A stretch of 64,000 nucleotides of DNA, from positions 682,001 through 746,000 of the forward strand of contig NZ_JBKVXF010000001.1 of the NCBI RefSeq assembly GCF_046972725.1. The letters run 5' to 3'. The stretch is from Lacrimispora sp046972725. Its GTDB lineage: Bacteria > Bacillota > Clostridia > Lachnospirales > Lachnospiraceae. The position numbers and the translations under genes were made by a program. Shown here piece by piece: positions 24,843-33,515 of the stretch; position 1 is the stretch's first letter, and every line of letters starts with the position of its first letter. A model generated the notes under the pieces. That model was not told the DNA's origin and made no database searches. It saw only the letters and a list, made by a program, of their open reading frames with translations.

Positions 24843-26945
24843 TTATCCCACGATCTTATCAATCTTAGAGGCCCGTTCTTCCACTTCTTTTTTCTGGATA
24901 TCTCCAGGAGCCAGTTCATAACGGCTGAACTCATATTCATATGTTCCCATTCCTCCTGTCATGGAACGGAGATCCGTATTGTAGCCATAAAGCTCCGACA
25001 TGGGGATATCCGCTTCAATTACCTGTTTTCCGTGATGGTCGGAATTCATTCCAAGCACGCGGCCTCTCCGCCGGTTTAAATCTCCCATGATATCGCCCGT
25101 AAATTTATCCGGAACCCGTACTTTAAGGGAAGCGATCGGCTCAAGAAGGACCGGACTGGCTTCCATAAATCCCTTTTTAAATGCCAGGGTAGCTGCCATC
25201 TTAAATGCCAGTTCCGAAGAATCTACCGGATGATAAGACCCATCGATTAATGTTGCCTTTATTCCAACAACCGGATAGGCCGCCAGAGGACCTTTTAAGA
25301 CACATTCGGCAATTCCTTTTTCAACTGCCGGAAAATAGTTTCTTGGCACCGCTCCCCCAAAGACATTTTCTTCAAAAATATAGGAGGTCTCCAAATCACC
25401 GGAAGGCTCAAAGACCATCTTTACATCCCCGTACTGTCCGTGTCCTCCTGACTGCTTTTTATATTTCCCCTGAACCTCCACCTTTTTCCGAATGGTCTCA
25501 CGGAAAGCGATCTTGGGCTTGCTCAGCTCGATTTCTACTTTATAGCGGTTTAAAAGCTTGCTGACCACCACCTCCAGCTGCTGGTCCCCAATGGCATATA
25601 AAAGTGACTGGCGGTTTTCCGTATCATTCACCGCCTTTAAGGTCCAGTCCTCTTCCATCAGCTTTGCAATGGCATTGGAAACCTTGTCGTCATCTCCTTT
25701 TGATTTTGTTTTGTATCTCATATAAGTATAGGGGGTGGAAATCTCCGGCTTATGGTAAACGATGGGGGCAGAACGAAGGGCTATGGTATCACCGGTCTGA
25801 GTCACATTGAGCTTTGAAACAGCTCCGATATCTCCGGCTCTTAATTCCGGCACTTCAATGGCTTCCTTGCCTCTTAACAGGTAAAGCCTGCCCACCTTTT
25901 CTTCTGCATCTTTGTTCACGTTAAAAATCACAGAATCAGGTTTTAATGTTCCGGTACAGATTTTCAGCAAAGAATATTTGCCGATGAAAGGGTCTACAAT
26001 GGTCTTGAACACACGGGCCGACAAAGAGACATTATCGTTATATTTGGCAGTGAACCGTTCTCCTGTGGAGATATCCACCCCGATGCATTCGTAATGGTCC
26101 GGGGACGGAAAATACTTATCGATGGCCTGAAGCACCATCTTTGCCCCCTGGGCATTCAGTCCGGACCCCAGCATGACCGGAACGATGTTGCCTTCAATGA
26201 CATGCTCTCTGAGCGCAGAGGATATCTCGTCCAAAGTAAACGTTTCTCCTGAAAAATACCGTTCCATATATTCTTCGCTGGTCTCTGCCACCGCTTCCAT
26301 TAAAGCCTCACGGGCAATTCCCAGATTTTTCTGACTGTATTCAGGGATCTCACATTCTTCGTAATCGCTGTTGACGGTAAAACGCCGTCCTGCCATCTTG
26401 ACCACATTGACAAATCCCACAAACGTTTCATTTTCACGAATAGGAAGATGGAACGGTGCAATTTTTCTTCCAAACTCTTTTTCCAGCTTAAGCAAAAGTT
26501 CACGAAAGCTTGCCTGGTCGTCATCCATGTTGGTTACAAAGAAAAGTCTGGGAAGCTTGTACTTTTCACACAGTTCCCATGCCTTATAAGTCCCAACTTC
26601 AATGCCGGCCTTGCAATTTACCACAATGATAGCTGCGTCCGCCACGCTGATGGCCTCTTCGACTTCTCCTACAAAATCAAAATACCCGGGAGTATCAAGC
26701 AAATTGACCTTAATCGGCCCCTCTTCTCCTTCATACTCCAAAGGAATCAAAGAAGTGGAGATAGAAAACTGTCTCTTTATCTCTTCTTTGTCATAATCGC
26801 TGATGGTATTGCCATCGGTCACTTTTCCCATTCTGCCAATGGCTCCGGTCACAAACGCCATTGCTTCTGCAAGGGTAGTTTTGCCGGCGCTCCCGTGCCC
26901 GAGTAAGGCAACGTTGCGGATCTGTTTGGTTCCATACACGTTCAT
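24843..26945 (-). CDS. Elongation factor G paralogue (EF-G-like GTPase)
   Basis: 700 residues from ATG 26945, which has GGAGG seven bases upstream; the ATG two codons earlier is too close to the site. The G1 loop is GHGSAGKTTL and G3 is DTPGYFDF. The usual NKMD of G4 reads TNMD. Domains III to V are complete, including GGHGQYGDVKMVFEP, which resembles the EF-G domain IV start, and the C-terminal GMGTYEYEFSRYELAP. It is therefore a paralogue of the EF-G-like/TetM-related group rather than the housekeeping factor. It stands alone, not beside rpsL/rpsG/tuf. Confidence 0.85.
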   Translation of the reverse strand: MNVYGTKQIRNVALLGHGSAGKTTLAEAMAFVTGAIGRMGKVTDGNTISDYDKEEIKRQFSISTSLIPLEYEGEEGPIKVNLLDTPGYFDFVGEVEEAISVADAAIIVVNCKAGIEVGTYKAWELCEKYKLPRLFFVTNMDDDQASFRELLLKLEKEFGRKIAPFHLPIRENETFVGFVNVVKMAGRRFTVNSDYEECEIPEYSQKNLGIAREALMEAVAETSEEYMERYFSGETFTLDEISSALREHVIEGNIVPVMLGSGLNAQGAKMVLQAIDKYFPSPDHYECIGVDISTGERFTAKYNDNVSLSARVFKTIVDPFIGKYSLLKICTGTLKPDSVIFNVNKDAEEKVGRLYLLRGKEAIEVPELRAGDIGAVSKLNVTQTGDTIALRSAPIVYHKPEISTPYTYMRYKTKSKGDDDKVSNAIAKLMEEDWTLKAVNDTENRQSLLYAIGDQQLEVVVSKLLNRYKVEIELSKPKIAFRETIRKKVEVQGKYKKQSGGHGQYGDVKMVFEPSGDLETSYIFEENVFGGAVPRNYFPAVEKGIAECVLKGPLAAYPVVGIKATLIDGSYHPVDSSELAFKMAATLAFKKGFMEASPVLLEPIASLKVRVPDKFTGDIMGDLNRRRGRVLGMNSDHHGKQVIEADIPMSELYGYNTDLRSMTGGMGTYEYEFSRYELAPGDIQKKEVEERASKIDKIVG

Positions 26946-27062
26946 AAGCATTCCTCCTGTTCCGTATTAAAGTCTATGATAATATTTTACTAAAAATGTC
27001 GTATAATTGCAAGTATATCATACAATTTGTACAAATATATTTCGACATTTTTCTTTTTCTCC

Positions 27063-27088
27063 AAAAAAAAGAGGGCAAGGCCCTCTTT
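27063..27088 (-). terminator. Terminator of the retron operon
   Basis: Perfect nine-base stem AAAGAGGGC/GCCCTCTTT with a three-base loop. On the minus strand it leads into a run of eight T. Confidence 0.88.
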
Positions 27089-27094
27089 GCATAC

Positions 27095-27493
27095 TTAATC
27101 CGTTTCATAAAAACTTTCATCCAGCTTCCCGCTTGCTTCAAAATAGTAATATGTCTGTGCAATATAAGCCGGGCCCGTGACCATATGTCCGTCTTTTTCA
27201 AAATAATACCAGTCATCCCCTACCTGCTGCCAGCCGGTCACCATGTAGCCTTCCGAATCAAAATAATACCATACATCTTCCACCGCTCCAAAGCAGCCTT
27301 TTGCATAAGAACCGTCACTGTTTCTGTATCTCCAGCCGTCCAGCTCCTGCTGCCAGCCAAACGTATTGATCCCTGGTTTTGTCTGAGCCATTGCTTCCAT
27401 ATGCACAGAAGTTCCGGGCATAAATGCCGGGGCAGCAGCCCCAAGCAGGCTGCAGGCACTATAGACAGCCAGTCTTTTCCATATTTTTCTCAT
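27095..27493 (-). CDS. Secreted cell-wall-binding-repeat protein coupled to the retron RT
   Basis: 132 residues. The basic MRKIWKRLAVYSACSLLGAA is a signal peptide ending near Ala-x-Ala. Then come about four choline-binding-type repeats (WQQELDGWRYRNSDGSY; DVWYYFDSEGYMVTGWQQ; DDWYYFEKDGHMVTG; TYYYFEASGK). There is no catalytic domain. The ATG overlaps the RT stop as TGATG, and GGAGG lies seven bases upstream inside the RT gene, so the two are translationally coupled. In pneumococcal-type proteins such repeats bind wall polymers. A role as retron effector or accessory is inference. Confidence 0.8.
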   Translation of the reverse strand: MRKIWKRLAVYSACSLLGAAAPAFMPGTSVHMEAMAQTKPGINTFGWQQELDGWRYRNSDGSYAKGCFGAVEDVWYYFDSEGYMVTGWQQVGDDWYYFEKDGHMVTGPAYIAQTYYYFEASGKLDESFYETD

Positions 27494-28488
27494 CACTTAC
27501 CCTCCATGTGTTTTATAATCAAATCAGAAACCTTTTCCCTTGCCTCCTGAAACCATGCATCCTCTGGTTTGATATAGAGAAGATACCGGATCTTTCCAAG
27601 AAGGGAAAAAAGATAACGCTGTTCTTCTTCCGAGTCTTTTCCTGCTCTCCCTGTCATTTTTAAATGGGATTTCACCCCGAATTTCAGGCAGTAATAGACT
27701 TCCTGCCGCACCTTTCTGCGGTAATCAGCAGATGCCTGCACCTTTTCATTTACCACGATTCCTGTGACTGATTGCCTCCTGTGGCAGGAAAGCACCCTTG
27801 TTTTCTCTTCATTCAGGAAAAATCCCATTGCATTTAAAAAGCCTTCGGCCTTGCGTATGACAGGTCCCGGAAGGAAATCACCGGAAAAGGTCATATCGTC
27901 GCAATATCTGCTGTATGATATGCCCCGTTTGGCACACCATCGTTTCATATACTCATCAAAAGGCTTCATGACCAGATTGGAAATGGCAGGTGAAGTCGGT
28001 GCTCCCTGAGGCAGAAATTCCTGACAGCAGCACAAGGCGGTCAGCATAGTTCCCACCGGCAGAGGGAAATATTTAAGAGGAAATGCACTTTTTAAAACCA
28101 TGGGAAAAGAAATAGTCCCGAAAAAGTCTTTTATATCCAGCTTTAAAACCAGCCGTTTTCCAGTATGGACCGAAGCGTTCTTTAACACAGAAGCTCCTTT
28201 TTGATAGGCCTGGGCACAGGTTGAAACCTCAAACCCGGATAGAATATGATGCAGAATATTCTTTTGTATATGTTTAAGCAGATCATCAGGAACCATTAAT
28301 ATTCTCCGGTCCCCGTTTTTCTTCGGAATCCGAATGACATTATAATGACGCTCCGTATGATTGCTGACTGCATAGAGACATGCAATCACCTTCTCATCCG
28401 GCCATTCCTCCCCGAACAGGCGAAAAGACAACAGCATGTCCCGGCAGTGTACAGGCATACAGTATTTCCAAAGATCTGGCTGATACAT
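27493..28488 (-). CDS. Retron-type reverse transcriptase
   Basis: 331 residues from ATG 28488, seven bases after GAGGGGG; the ATG two codons earlier is too close. The retron hallmarks are present: NASVH (NAxxH motif, about residue 104), catalytic LKLDIKDFF (Asp118), QGAPTSPAISNL, YCDD at 195-198 and VTG at 241-243. The C-terminal X/thumb region is short and basic. The NAxxH and VTG motifs separate it from group II intron and DGR enzymes. It should prime from a branched 2'-OH guanosine and make msDNA from the RNA encoded directly upstream. Confidence 0.93.
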   Translation of the reverse strand: MYQPDLWKYCMPVHCRDMLLSFRLFGEEWPDEKVIACLYAVSNHTERHYNVIRIPKKNGDRRILMVPDDLLKHIQKNILHHILSGFEVSTCAQAYQKGASVLKNASVHTGKRLVLKLDIKDFFGTISFPMVLKSAFPLKYFPLPVGTMLTALCCCQEFLPQGAPTSPAISNLVMKPFDEYMKRWCAKRGISYSRYCDDMTFSGDFLPGPVIRKAEGFLNAMGFFLNEEKTRVLSCHRRQSVTGIVVNEKVQASADYRRKVRQEVYYCLKFGVKSHLKMTGRAGKDSEEEQRYLFSLLGKIRYLLYIKPEDAWFQEAREKVSDLIIKHMEGK

Positions 28489-28527
28489 CGGCATACCCCC
28501 TCACTCTATCTGAAATCCGTCAAAGAA

Positions 28528-28711
28528 ACAGCAGAAGCAATACAATAATGATACCGTAAGATGCGAAGATGTACCAGCAGCATGCGTCACGCACATGCAA
28601 TGTGCAGAAGTACCTCGCAGCAGATTGCGGTCTTTTCCTATACGTTAAATATCCAGACAGCGACTCGCTGTCCTGCGGCTGTAAAACCGACAATACTATT
28701 GCTTCTGCTGT
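28528..28711 (-). ncRNA. Retron msr-msd RNA
   Basis: On the minus strand the 184-base region begins with a1 ACAGCAGAAGCAATA (28711-28697) and ends with its exact complement a2 TATTGCTTCTGCTGT (28542-28528), a perfect 15-base pair. The G just after a1 (28696) is the likely branch guanosine. The msr part holds an eight-base hairpin GACAGCGA/TCGCTGTC. The msd part is a long imperfect hairpin from 28619 to 28562 (TGCGA...TCGCA ends, GTAC/GTAC and GC-rich inner stems). The gene lies 40 bases upstream of the RT start, as expected for a retron. Its exact ends are inferred from a1 and a2. Confidence 0.88.
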
Positions 28712-28786
28712 CATAACAGATATTCTACCATAAGGATGAGATTTATACCACTAATTTCAAGGGAAAAGCCCAAAAGCAATCATTCA

Positions 28787-28848
28787 CTTTAAAGTTTTAA
28801 ACTTTAAAGCATAAAAGCGTTGACAAGAGAGGGGGAATCTTATACAAT
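28787..28848 (+). promoter_or_regulatory. Promoter and palindrome of the aromatic amino acid operon
   Basis: TTGACA (28820-28825), 17-base spacer, TACAAT (28843-28848) is a near-ideal promoter. Eleven bases upstream of the -35 is an inverted repeat with 11-base arms, CTTTAAAGTTT-t-AAACTTTAAAG (28787-28809), a probable regulator site. Confidence 0.8.
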
Positions 28849-28885
28849 TGGGATTAAACATTTGTAAAAAGAGAGGAAATGCATT

Positions 28886-29902
28886 ATGATAATTATTATG
28901 AAGCCCAACGCTTCCGAGGAAGCTATAACCAGAGTCAAACAAATTATTGAAACCAATGGCCTTCAGGCGCACTTATCCAAAGGAGCCGTAGTTACAATCG
29001 TAGGAGTTATTGGCGATAAGTCAAAGCTTCAGGGTGCTAACCTTGAACTGATTGACGGTGTTGATAAAATCATGAATGTTACAGAATCCTATAAGCTGGT
29101 CAATAAAAAATTCCATCCGGACGATTCTGTTATAACAGTAGGTACCGCAAAGATCGGCGCAGGTCATTTCACCATGATGGCAGGACCATGTGCCGTCGAG
29201 AACAGAGACATGCTTTTGGAAACAGCGGTTGCCGTAAAAAAAGCCGGTGCACAGTTTTTAAGAGGTGGTGCATACAAGCCAAGAACCTCCCCTTACGCAT
29301 TTCAGGGGCTGGAGGAAGAAGGCTTAAGATACATGAAGGAAGCCAGAGAAGCCACCGGACTTAATATTATCTGTGAAGCCACCAGCCTGCGTGCGCTTGA
29401 AACAGCAGTTAAATATGTGGATATGATTCAGATCGGAGCCCGTAATATGCAGAACTTTGAACTGCTGAAGGAAGCTGGCAAGGCCGGAGTTCCTGTCTTG
29501 TTAAAAAGAGGCTTATGTGCTACCATTGATGAATGGCTGAATGCGGCTGAATACATTGCATCCGAGGGAAATCCTAACATTGTCCTTTGCGAACGCGGCA
29601 TCCGCACCTATGAAACTGCCACCAGAAACACCCTGGATATCAGCGCAGTTCCTGTAATCCGTTCCAAGAGCCATCTGCCTGTGATTATTGATCCAAGCCA
29701 TGCTACGGGAGTGCGTGAATACATTGAGCCCATTTCAAAGGCTGCTCTTGCAGTTGGTGCCGACGGTCTTATCGTGGAAGTCCATCCATGCCCTTCCTGT
29801 GCTTTATCCGATGGTCCGCAATCCCTGACTTTTGACCAGTTCCATCACATGATGAAAGAATTAGAACCTTATGCAAAACTTTCCGGGAGGATTTCTTCAT
29901 GA
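28886..29902 (+). CDS. aroF: 3-deoxy-7-phosphoheptulonate (DAHP) synthase
   Basis: 338 residues. It condenses phosphoenolpyruvate and erythrose 4-phosphate, the entry step of the shikimate pathway. Residues 1-70 form the ferredoxin-like (FLD) regulatory domain found in the Thermotoga-type enzyme. The barrel follows with AGPCAVENRDM, LRGGAYKPRTSPYAFQG and the metal-binding IDPSHATG. It has GAGAGGAAA upstream. Its stop overlaps the tyrA start by four bases, so the two are coupled. Confidence 0.95.
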   Translation: MIIIMKPNASEEAITRVKQIIETNGLQAHLSKGAVVTIVGVIGDKSKLQGANLELIDGVDKIMNVTESYKLVNKKFHPDDSVITVGTAKIGAGHFTMMAGPCAVENRDMLLETAVAVKKAGAQFLRGGAYKPRTSPYAFQGLEEEGLRYMKEAREATGLNIICEATSLRALETAVKYVDMIQIGARNMQNFELLKEAGKAGVPVLLKRGLCATIDEWLNAAEYIASEGNPNIVLCERGIRTYETATRNTLDISAVPVIRSKSHLPVIIDPSHATGVREYIEPISKAALAVGADGLIVEVHPCPSCALSDGPQSLTFDQFHHMMKELEPYAKLSGRISS

Positions 29903-30996
29903 GTGAAGCCACCATTGCCTTTATCGGGCTTGGTCTGATTGGAGGTTCTATTGCCAAAGGGATCAAGCGTGAAAAATCAGATACCAGGATTATGGCTTAC
30001 ATGCGCTCAAGATCAAAGCTGCAAAAAGCAAAAGAAGAGGGAATCGTAGATGTTATTTTAGATGGCATCGGAGAGGAACTTAAGGAATGTGACATGATTT
30101 TCCTTTGCACACCGGTGGAATATAATGCAGAATATTTAGAAAAGATCCGCCCCTATTTGAAGCCAGGTGCCATTATCACGGATGTAGGCAGTACCAAGAC
30201 AGATATCCACGAAGCAGTCAGACGCCTTGGCATGGAGCATTGTTTTGTGGGCGGTCATCCCATGGCAGGCTCCGAAAAAACCGGATATGAAAATTCCACT
30301 GATCATCTGCTTGAAAATGCCTATTATATTATCACCCCTACTACCTGCTCCTCAAAGGAGCAGGTAAACCGGTTGACACAGATTGCCGAATCCATCGGTT
30401 CCATTCCTCTGGTTCTGGATTACAAAGAGCATGATTTTGTGGCTGCTGTTATCAGTCATCTGCCTCATATTGTGGCATCAAGCCTGGTGAATCTGGTGAA
30501 AGATTCCGATAACCAGCAGGAACTGATGAAACGGCTTTCCGCAGGCGGATTTAAAGACATTACCAGGATTGCTTCCTCTTCTCCTGTAGTTTGGGAACAG
30601 ATCTGCATGACAAACCATGAAAATCTTTCCCTGATACTAAAACGATACATTGCGTCATTAAACCAGATTCTTGAAGAATTAGAGAAAAAAAACGGTCCGT
30701 ATATTTACCAATTGTTTGAAACCTCCCGGGATTACCGGAACACATTTTCAGAAAAATCCAATGGTCCCATTGCACCGGACCATTTCTTTACAGTCAATAT
30801 GGCTGATGAAGTGGGTGCTATCTCCACCTTGTCAGTAATTCTGGCCGCAAAAGGCATCAGCATAAAAAATATCGGCATTAACCATAACCGTGAACACGGA
30901 GAAGGGACTTTAAGAATCGCATTTTATGATAAGGAAACCATGGAACAGGCATGGAAGCAACTGGAACGATATCATTATGATTTAATATCGAATTAA
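29899..30996 (+). CDS. tyrA: Prephenate dehydrogenase with ACT domain
   Basis: 365 residues. It oxidatively decarboxylates prephenate toward tyrosine. The N-terminal Rossmann motif is GLGLIGGSIAKGI. The catalytic region has HPMAGSEKTGYENS. A C-terminal ACT domain starts near FFTVNMADEVGAISTL and probably binds tyrosine for feedback control. It is the middle gene of the aroF-tyrA-aroA operon, overlapping aroF by ATGA. Confidence 0.94.
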   Translation: MSEATIAFIGLGLIGGSIAKGIKREKSDTRIMAYMRSRSKLQKAKEEGIVDVILDGIGEELKECDMIFLCTPVEYNAEYLEKIRPYLKPGAIITDVGSTKTDIHEAVRRLGMEHCFVGGHPMAGSEKTGYENSTDHLLENAYYIITPTTCSSKEQVNRLTQIAESIGSIPLVLDYKEHDFVAAVISHLPHIVASSLVNLVKDSDNQQELMKRLSAGGFKDITRIASSSPVVWEQICMTNHENLSLILKRYIASLNQILEELEKKNGPYIYQLFETSRDYRNTFSEKSNGPIAPDHFFTVNMADEVGAISTLSVILAAKGISIKNIGINHNREHGEGTLRIAFYDKETMEQAWKQLERYHYDLISN

Positions 30997-31009
30997 AGAG
31001 AGGTATTCT

Positions 31010-32287
31010 ATGAAATTCACAAAAGCCTCCCCTTTAAAGGGAGAAATAACCATACCGGGTGACAAATCCGTATCCCACCGCAGTGTGATGTTCGGCTCCA
31101 TCGCAAAAGGAACGACTGAAATCAGACATTTCCTTCAGGGCGCCGACTGTCTTTCCACCATCTCCTGCTTTCAGAAAATGGGAATTTCCATTGAAATAAA
31201 CGGAGACACCGTTACTGTGAAAGGGAACGGACTGCACGGACTGAAAAAACCGGAGACCATCCTTGACTGCGGAAACAGCGGAACAACTACCCGCCTGATT
31301 TCGGGCATACTGGCCGCCCAGGATTTTGACGTGACCTTAACGGGTGACGAGTCCATAAAAAAGCGTCCTATGAAAAGGATTATGGAACCTTTATCCTTAA
31401 TGGGCGCTGATATCCGAAGCATTTCTGACAATGGCTGTGCGCCTCTTGCCATTACCGGAAGACCCCTTCACGGCATCCACTATACCAGTAAGGTTGCTTC
31501 TGCCCAGGTTAAATCTTCTATTCTTCTGGCAGGTCTGTATGCCGAGGGGGAGACAAAAGTGACTGAGCCTTATATCTCCAGGAATCATTCAGAAATCATG
31601 CTAAAATACTTTGGTGCTGATGTGAAAACAGAAGGTACTACCGCCTGTATTTCCCCGGCAAAAGAGCTTTACGGCAATAAGATTGAAGTTCCCGGGGATA
31701 TTTCCTCAGCAGCATTCTTTATTGCGGCAGGACTCATGGTTCCAGGATCTGAGATCTTGATTAAACATGTAGGCATCAACCCCACCCGTGACGGCATCCT
31801 TTCCGTATGCAGGAATATGGGTGCCAATCTTACTCTTCTTAATGAAAATACGGATTCCGGAGAGCCTACCGCAGATGTTTTAGTCAAATCCAGTAACCTT
31901 CACGGCGTAACCATTGAAGGAGCCATTGTTCCAAGACTGATTGACGAACTTCCTATGATCGCTGCCATGGCATGCTTTGCAGAGGGCGAAACCATTATAA
32001 AGGATGCTGCAGAATTAAAAGTAAAAGAATCCAACCGCATTGAAGTCATGGTCCGTAACCTTTCAGCCATGGGGGCTGATGTTCAGGAAACAGACGACGG
32101 CATGATCATCAGGGGAGGAAAACCGCTTCACGGAGCCCTTATTGACAGCAAGCTGGATCATCGGATCGCTATGACCTTTGCAGTCACCGGATTATGTGCA
32201 GAAGGGGAAACAGAAATATCAGGCGCAGAATGTGTTAATATTTCTTATCCTGGCTTTTACCATGATCTGCAATCATTGAATAAATAA
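31010..32287 (+). CDS. aroA: 5-enolpyruvylshikimate-3-phosphate synthase
   Basis: 425 residues. It transfers the enolpyruvyl group of PEP to shikimate 3-phosphate. Substrate-binding motifs are GDKSVSHRSVMFGS at the N-terminus, LDCGNSGTTTRLISG near residue 90 and LKVKESNRIEVM with DHRIAMTFAV near the C-terminus. Both halves of the inside-out barrel are complete. It sits 13 bases after tyrA and closes the operon. Confidence 0.96.
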   Translation: MKFTKASPLKGEITIPGDKSVSHRSVMFGSIAKGTTEIRHFLQGADCLSTISCFQKMGISIEINGDTVTVKGNGLHGLKKPETILDCGNSGTTTRLISGILAAQDFDVTLTGDESIKKRPMKRIMEPLSLMGADIRSISDNGCAPLAITGRPLHGIHYTSKVASAQVKSSILLAGLYAEGETKVTEPYISRNHSEIMLKYFGADVKTEGTTACISPAKELYGNKIEVPGDISSAAFFIAAGLMVPGSEILIKHVGINPTRDGILSVCRNMGANLTLLNENTDSGEPTADVLVKSSNLHGVTIEGAIVPRLIDELPMIAAMACFAEGETIIKDAAELKVKESNRIEVMVRNLSAMGADVQETDDGMIIRGGKPLHGALIDSKLDHRIAMTFAVTGLCAEGETEISGAECVNISYPGFYHDLQSLNK

Positions 32288-32289
32288 GA

Positions 32290-32305
32290 GTCTGATTTGT
32301 CAGAC
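32290..32305 (+). terminator. Small hairpin after aroA
   Basis: Perfect six-base stem GTCTGA/TCAGAC with a four-base loop, followed by CCTTTC. Weak T-tract. Confidence 0.45.
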
Positions 32306-32320
32306 CCTTTCATTGACACG

Positions 32321-32419
32321 CCGTCACTTTAGTGACATCTTCCTTTTAAGCGTCATGTGCATCCTGCAGGTCGTGCTTTTCATTATACAGGAGAGTTCGC
32401 AGAACTATCCTGTATAATG
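32321..32419. repeat. Structured intergenic element, copy B
   Basis: GTCACT-tt-AGTGAC (32323-32336), a linker containing GTGC-ATCCTG, then a long hairpin. Its 12-base outer stem is CATTATACAGGA/TCCTGTATAATG (32381-32392 with 32408-32419) and its inner stem is AGTTC-gca-GAACT. The stems match copy A at 23350-23435 in position, with compensatory base changes. Confidence 0.6.
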
Positions 32420-32460
32420 AAAAATGCCGGAGAAAATAAAACTTTTCCCCGGCATTTTTT
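32420..32460. terminator. Bidirectional terminator
   Basis: Eleven-base stem AAAAATGCCGG/CCGGCATTTTT. It serves the aro operon (plus) and the nicotinamidase-like gene (minus). Confidence 0.82.
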
Positions 32461-32490
32461 ATCCGCTTTTTTATTTTTCCAATGCCTTAG

Positions 32491-33003
32491 TCAGATAACC
32501 TCGATCTGACATACCTTCATGGCTTTGAGCGCATTCTCATGACTTTCCGGGGTTACGCCGGCGCAGCAGGACCCATCCACACGAACAGGCGTCTCAGGCA
32601 AAAATGCCTTGATCAGCAGCGCATTGGAAATTACACAGATGTCGGTACACAACCCAATCAGTTCAATGGAATCGTATTCTTTGTCTTTTATATATTCTGC
32701 CAGATCCGCACTGCCAAAAGTGGTCTTTTCAAACCTCTTCCCCTTAAATTTTTTTAGGGCACCGGTAAGTTCCCAGCCATCGGTGCCGCGAATGCAATGA
32801 ACCACAGGAAGATTCTTCCCCTCCTGGGTTTCCAGGTAATTTTCTTCATGGGTATCCAGGGTAAAGAAGATATCATATCCTTTTGCCTCATACTCTTCGA
32901 TCTTCTTTTTTACATTGGGAATAATGGCCAATGCCTCTTTGGTCCCCAGAGAACCGTCAATAAAATCGTTTTGCATATCCACTACAATCAGTAATCGTTT
33001 CAT
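32491..33003 (-). CDS. Nicotinamidase-like cysteine hydrolase (isochorismatase superfamily)
   Basis: 170 residues from ATG 33003 (GGAGGGG six bases upstream). The catalytic Asp is in LLIVVDMQNDFIDG, a likely Lys lies near KRFEKTTFGS, and the catalytic Cys is in IGLCTDICV. PncA-like enzymes of this length convert nicotinamide to nicotinate in NAD salvage. Other amidohydrolases share the fold, so the substrate is probable, not certain. Confidence 0.85.
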   Translation of the reverse strand: MKRLLIVVDMQNDFIDGSLGTKEALAIIPNVKKKIEEYEAKGYDIFFTLDTHEENYLETQEGKNLPVVHCIRGTDGWELTGALKKFKGKRFEKTTFGSADLAEYIKDKEYDSIELIGLCTDICVISNALLIKAFLPETPVRVDGSCCAGVTPESHENALKAMKVCQIEVI

Positions 33004-33145
33004 AAGCAACCCCTCCATGTACAGATCTTATCTGTAGTCTAGTATAATTGTGCTTATATTATAGCAAATCGGCCCTACTCCCTGCAAGTATTCAAAGAGT
33101 TGCCAGGAATGGAAAAAGTCTTATCAAAGATTTTTCAAATATCGG

Positions 33146-33174
33146 TTGACAAAAGCGCTTTATCGCATTAAGAT
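33146..33174 (+). promoter_or_regulatory. Promoter of the Trp T-box transcript
   Basis: TTGACA (33146-33151), 17-base spacer, TAAGAT (33169-33174). Confidence 0.75.
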
Positions 33175-33184
33175 AGTGACTAAA

Positions 33185-33462
33185 TAAAACAAACCGTTGA
33201 AAAAGAAGAGTAAGCTTTCCAGGCAATATTTCAGAGAGCCGCCGTTGGTGCGAGTGCGGTATAAAGCGGATAGCCGAATGGACTTTTGAGGGCGGCCCTG
33301 AACAAGGAGTTCCAGTAGGGGCTGACGGATTCCACAACCGTTATTTTTGTGGCATATATGTTTGTATATGAAAAGTGGACTTTTATAAAGTCAATTTGAG
33401 TGGCACCGCGGATTGTATGATTCGTCTCAAGTATGTCTTAGAACATGCTTGGGACTTTTTTT
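33185..33462 (+). promoter_or_regulatory. T-box leader, apparent tryptophan specifier
   Basis: Stem I includes AGAGAGCCGCCGTTGGTGCGAG, and the specifier loop reads GAATGGAC, giving UGG (Trp). The T-box motif GAGTGGCACCGCGG lies at 33398-33411. The terminator GTCTCAAGTATGT/ACATGCTTGGGAC (33424-33436 with 33443-33455) is followed by seven T. CTCAAG is shared with the antiterminator. It should permit expression of the importer when tRNA(Trp) is uncharged. Confidence 0.88.
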
Positions 33463-33515
33463 AATTAATTGAAACAGCTTCTATCAACGACAAACCATTT
33501 AAGGAGGACATATTT

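Noticed and set aside
26974..27216. 80-codon minus frame downstream of the wall-binding gene
   Set aside because: It overlaps the coupled wall-binding-repeat gene and the terminator and has no conserved pattern.
27493..28488. Group II intron or diversity-generating retroelement RT
   Set aside because: The NAxxH and VTG motifs and the flanking a1/a2 RNA fit a retron. No maturase domain, intron domain V or template/variable repeat is seen.
28520..28714. Open frame of 64 codons on the minus strand across the retron RNA
   Set aside because: It coincides with the msr-msd RNA and its a1/a2 ends and has no ribosome site. The RNA explains the region better.
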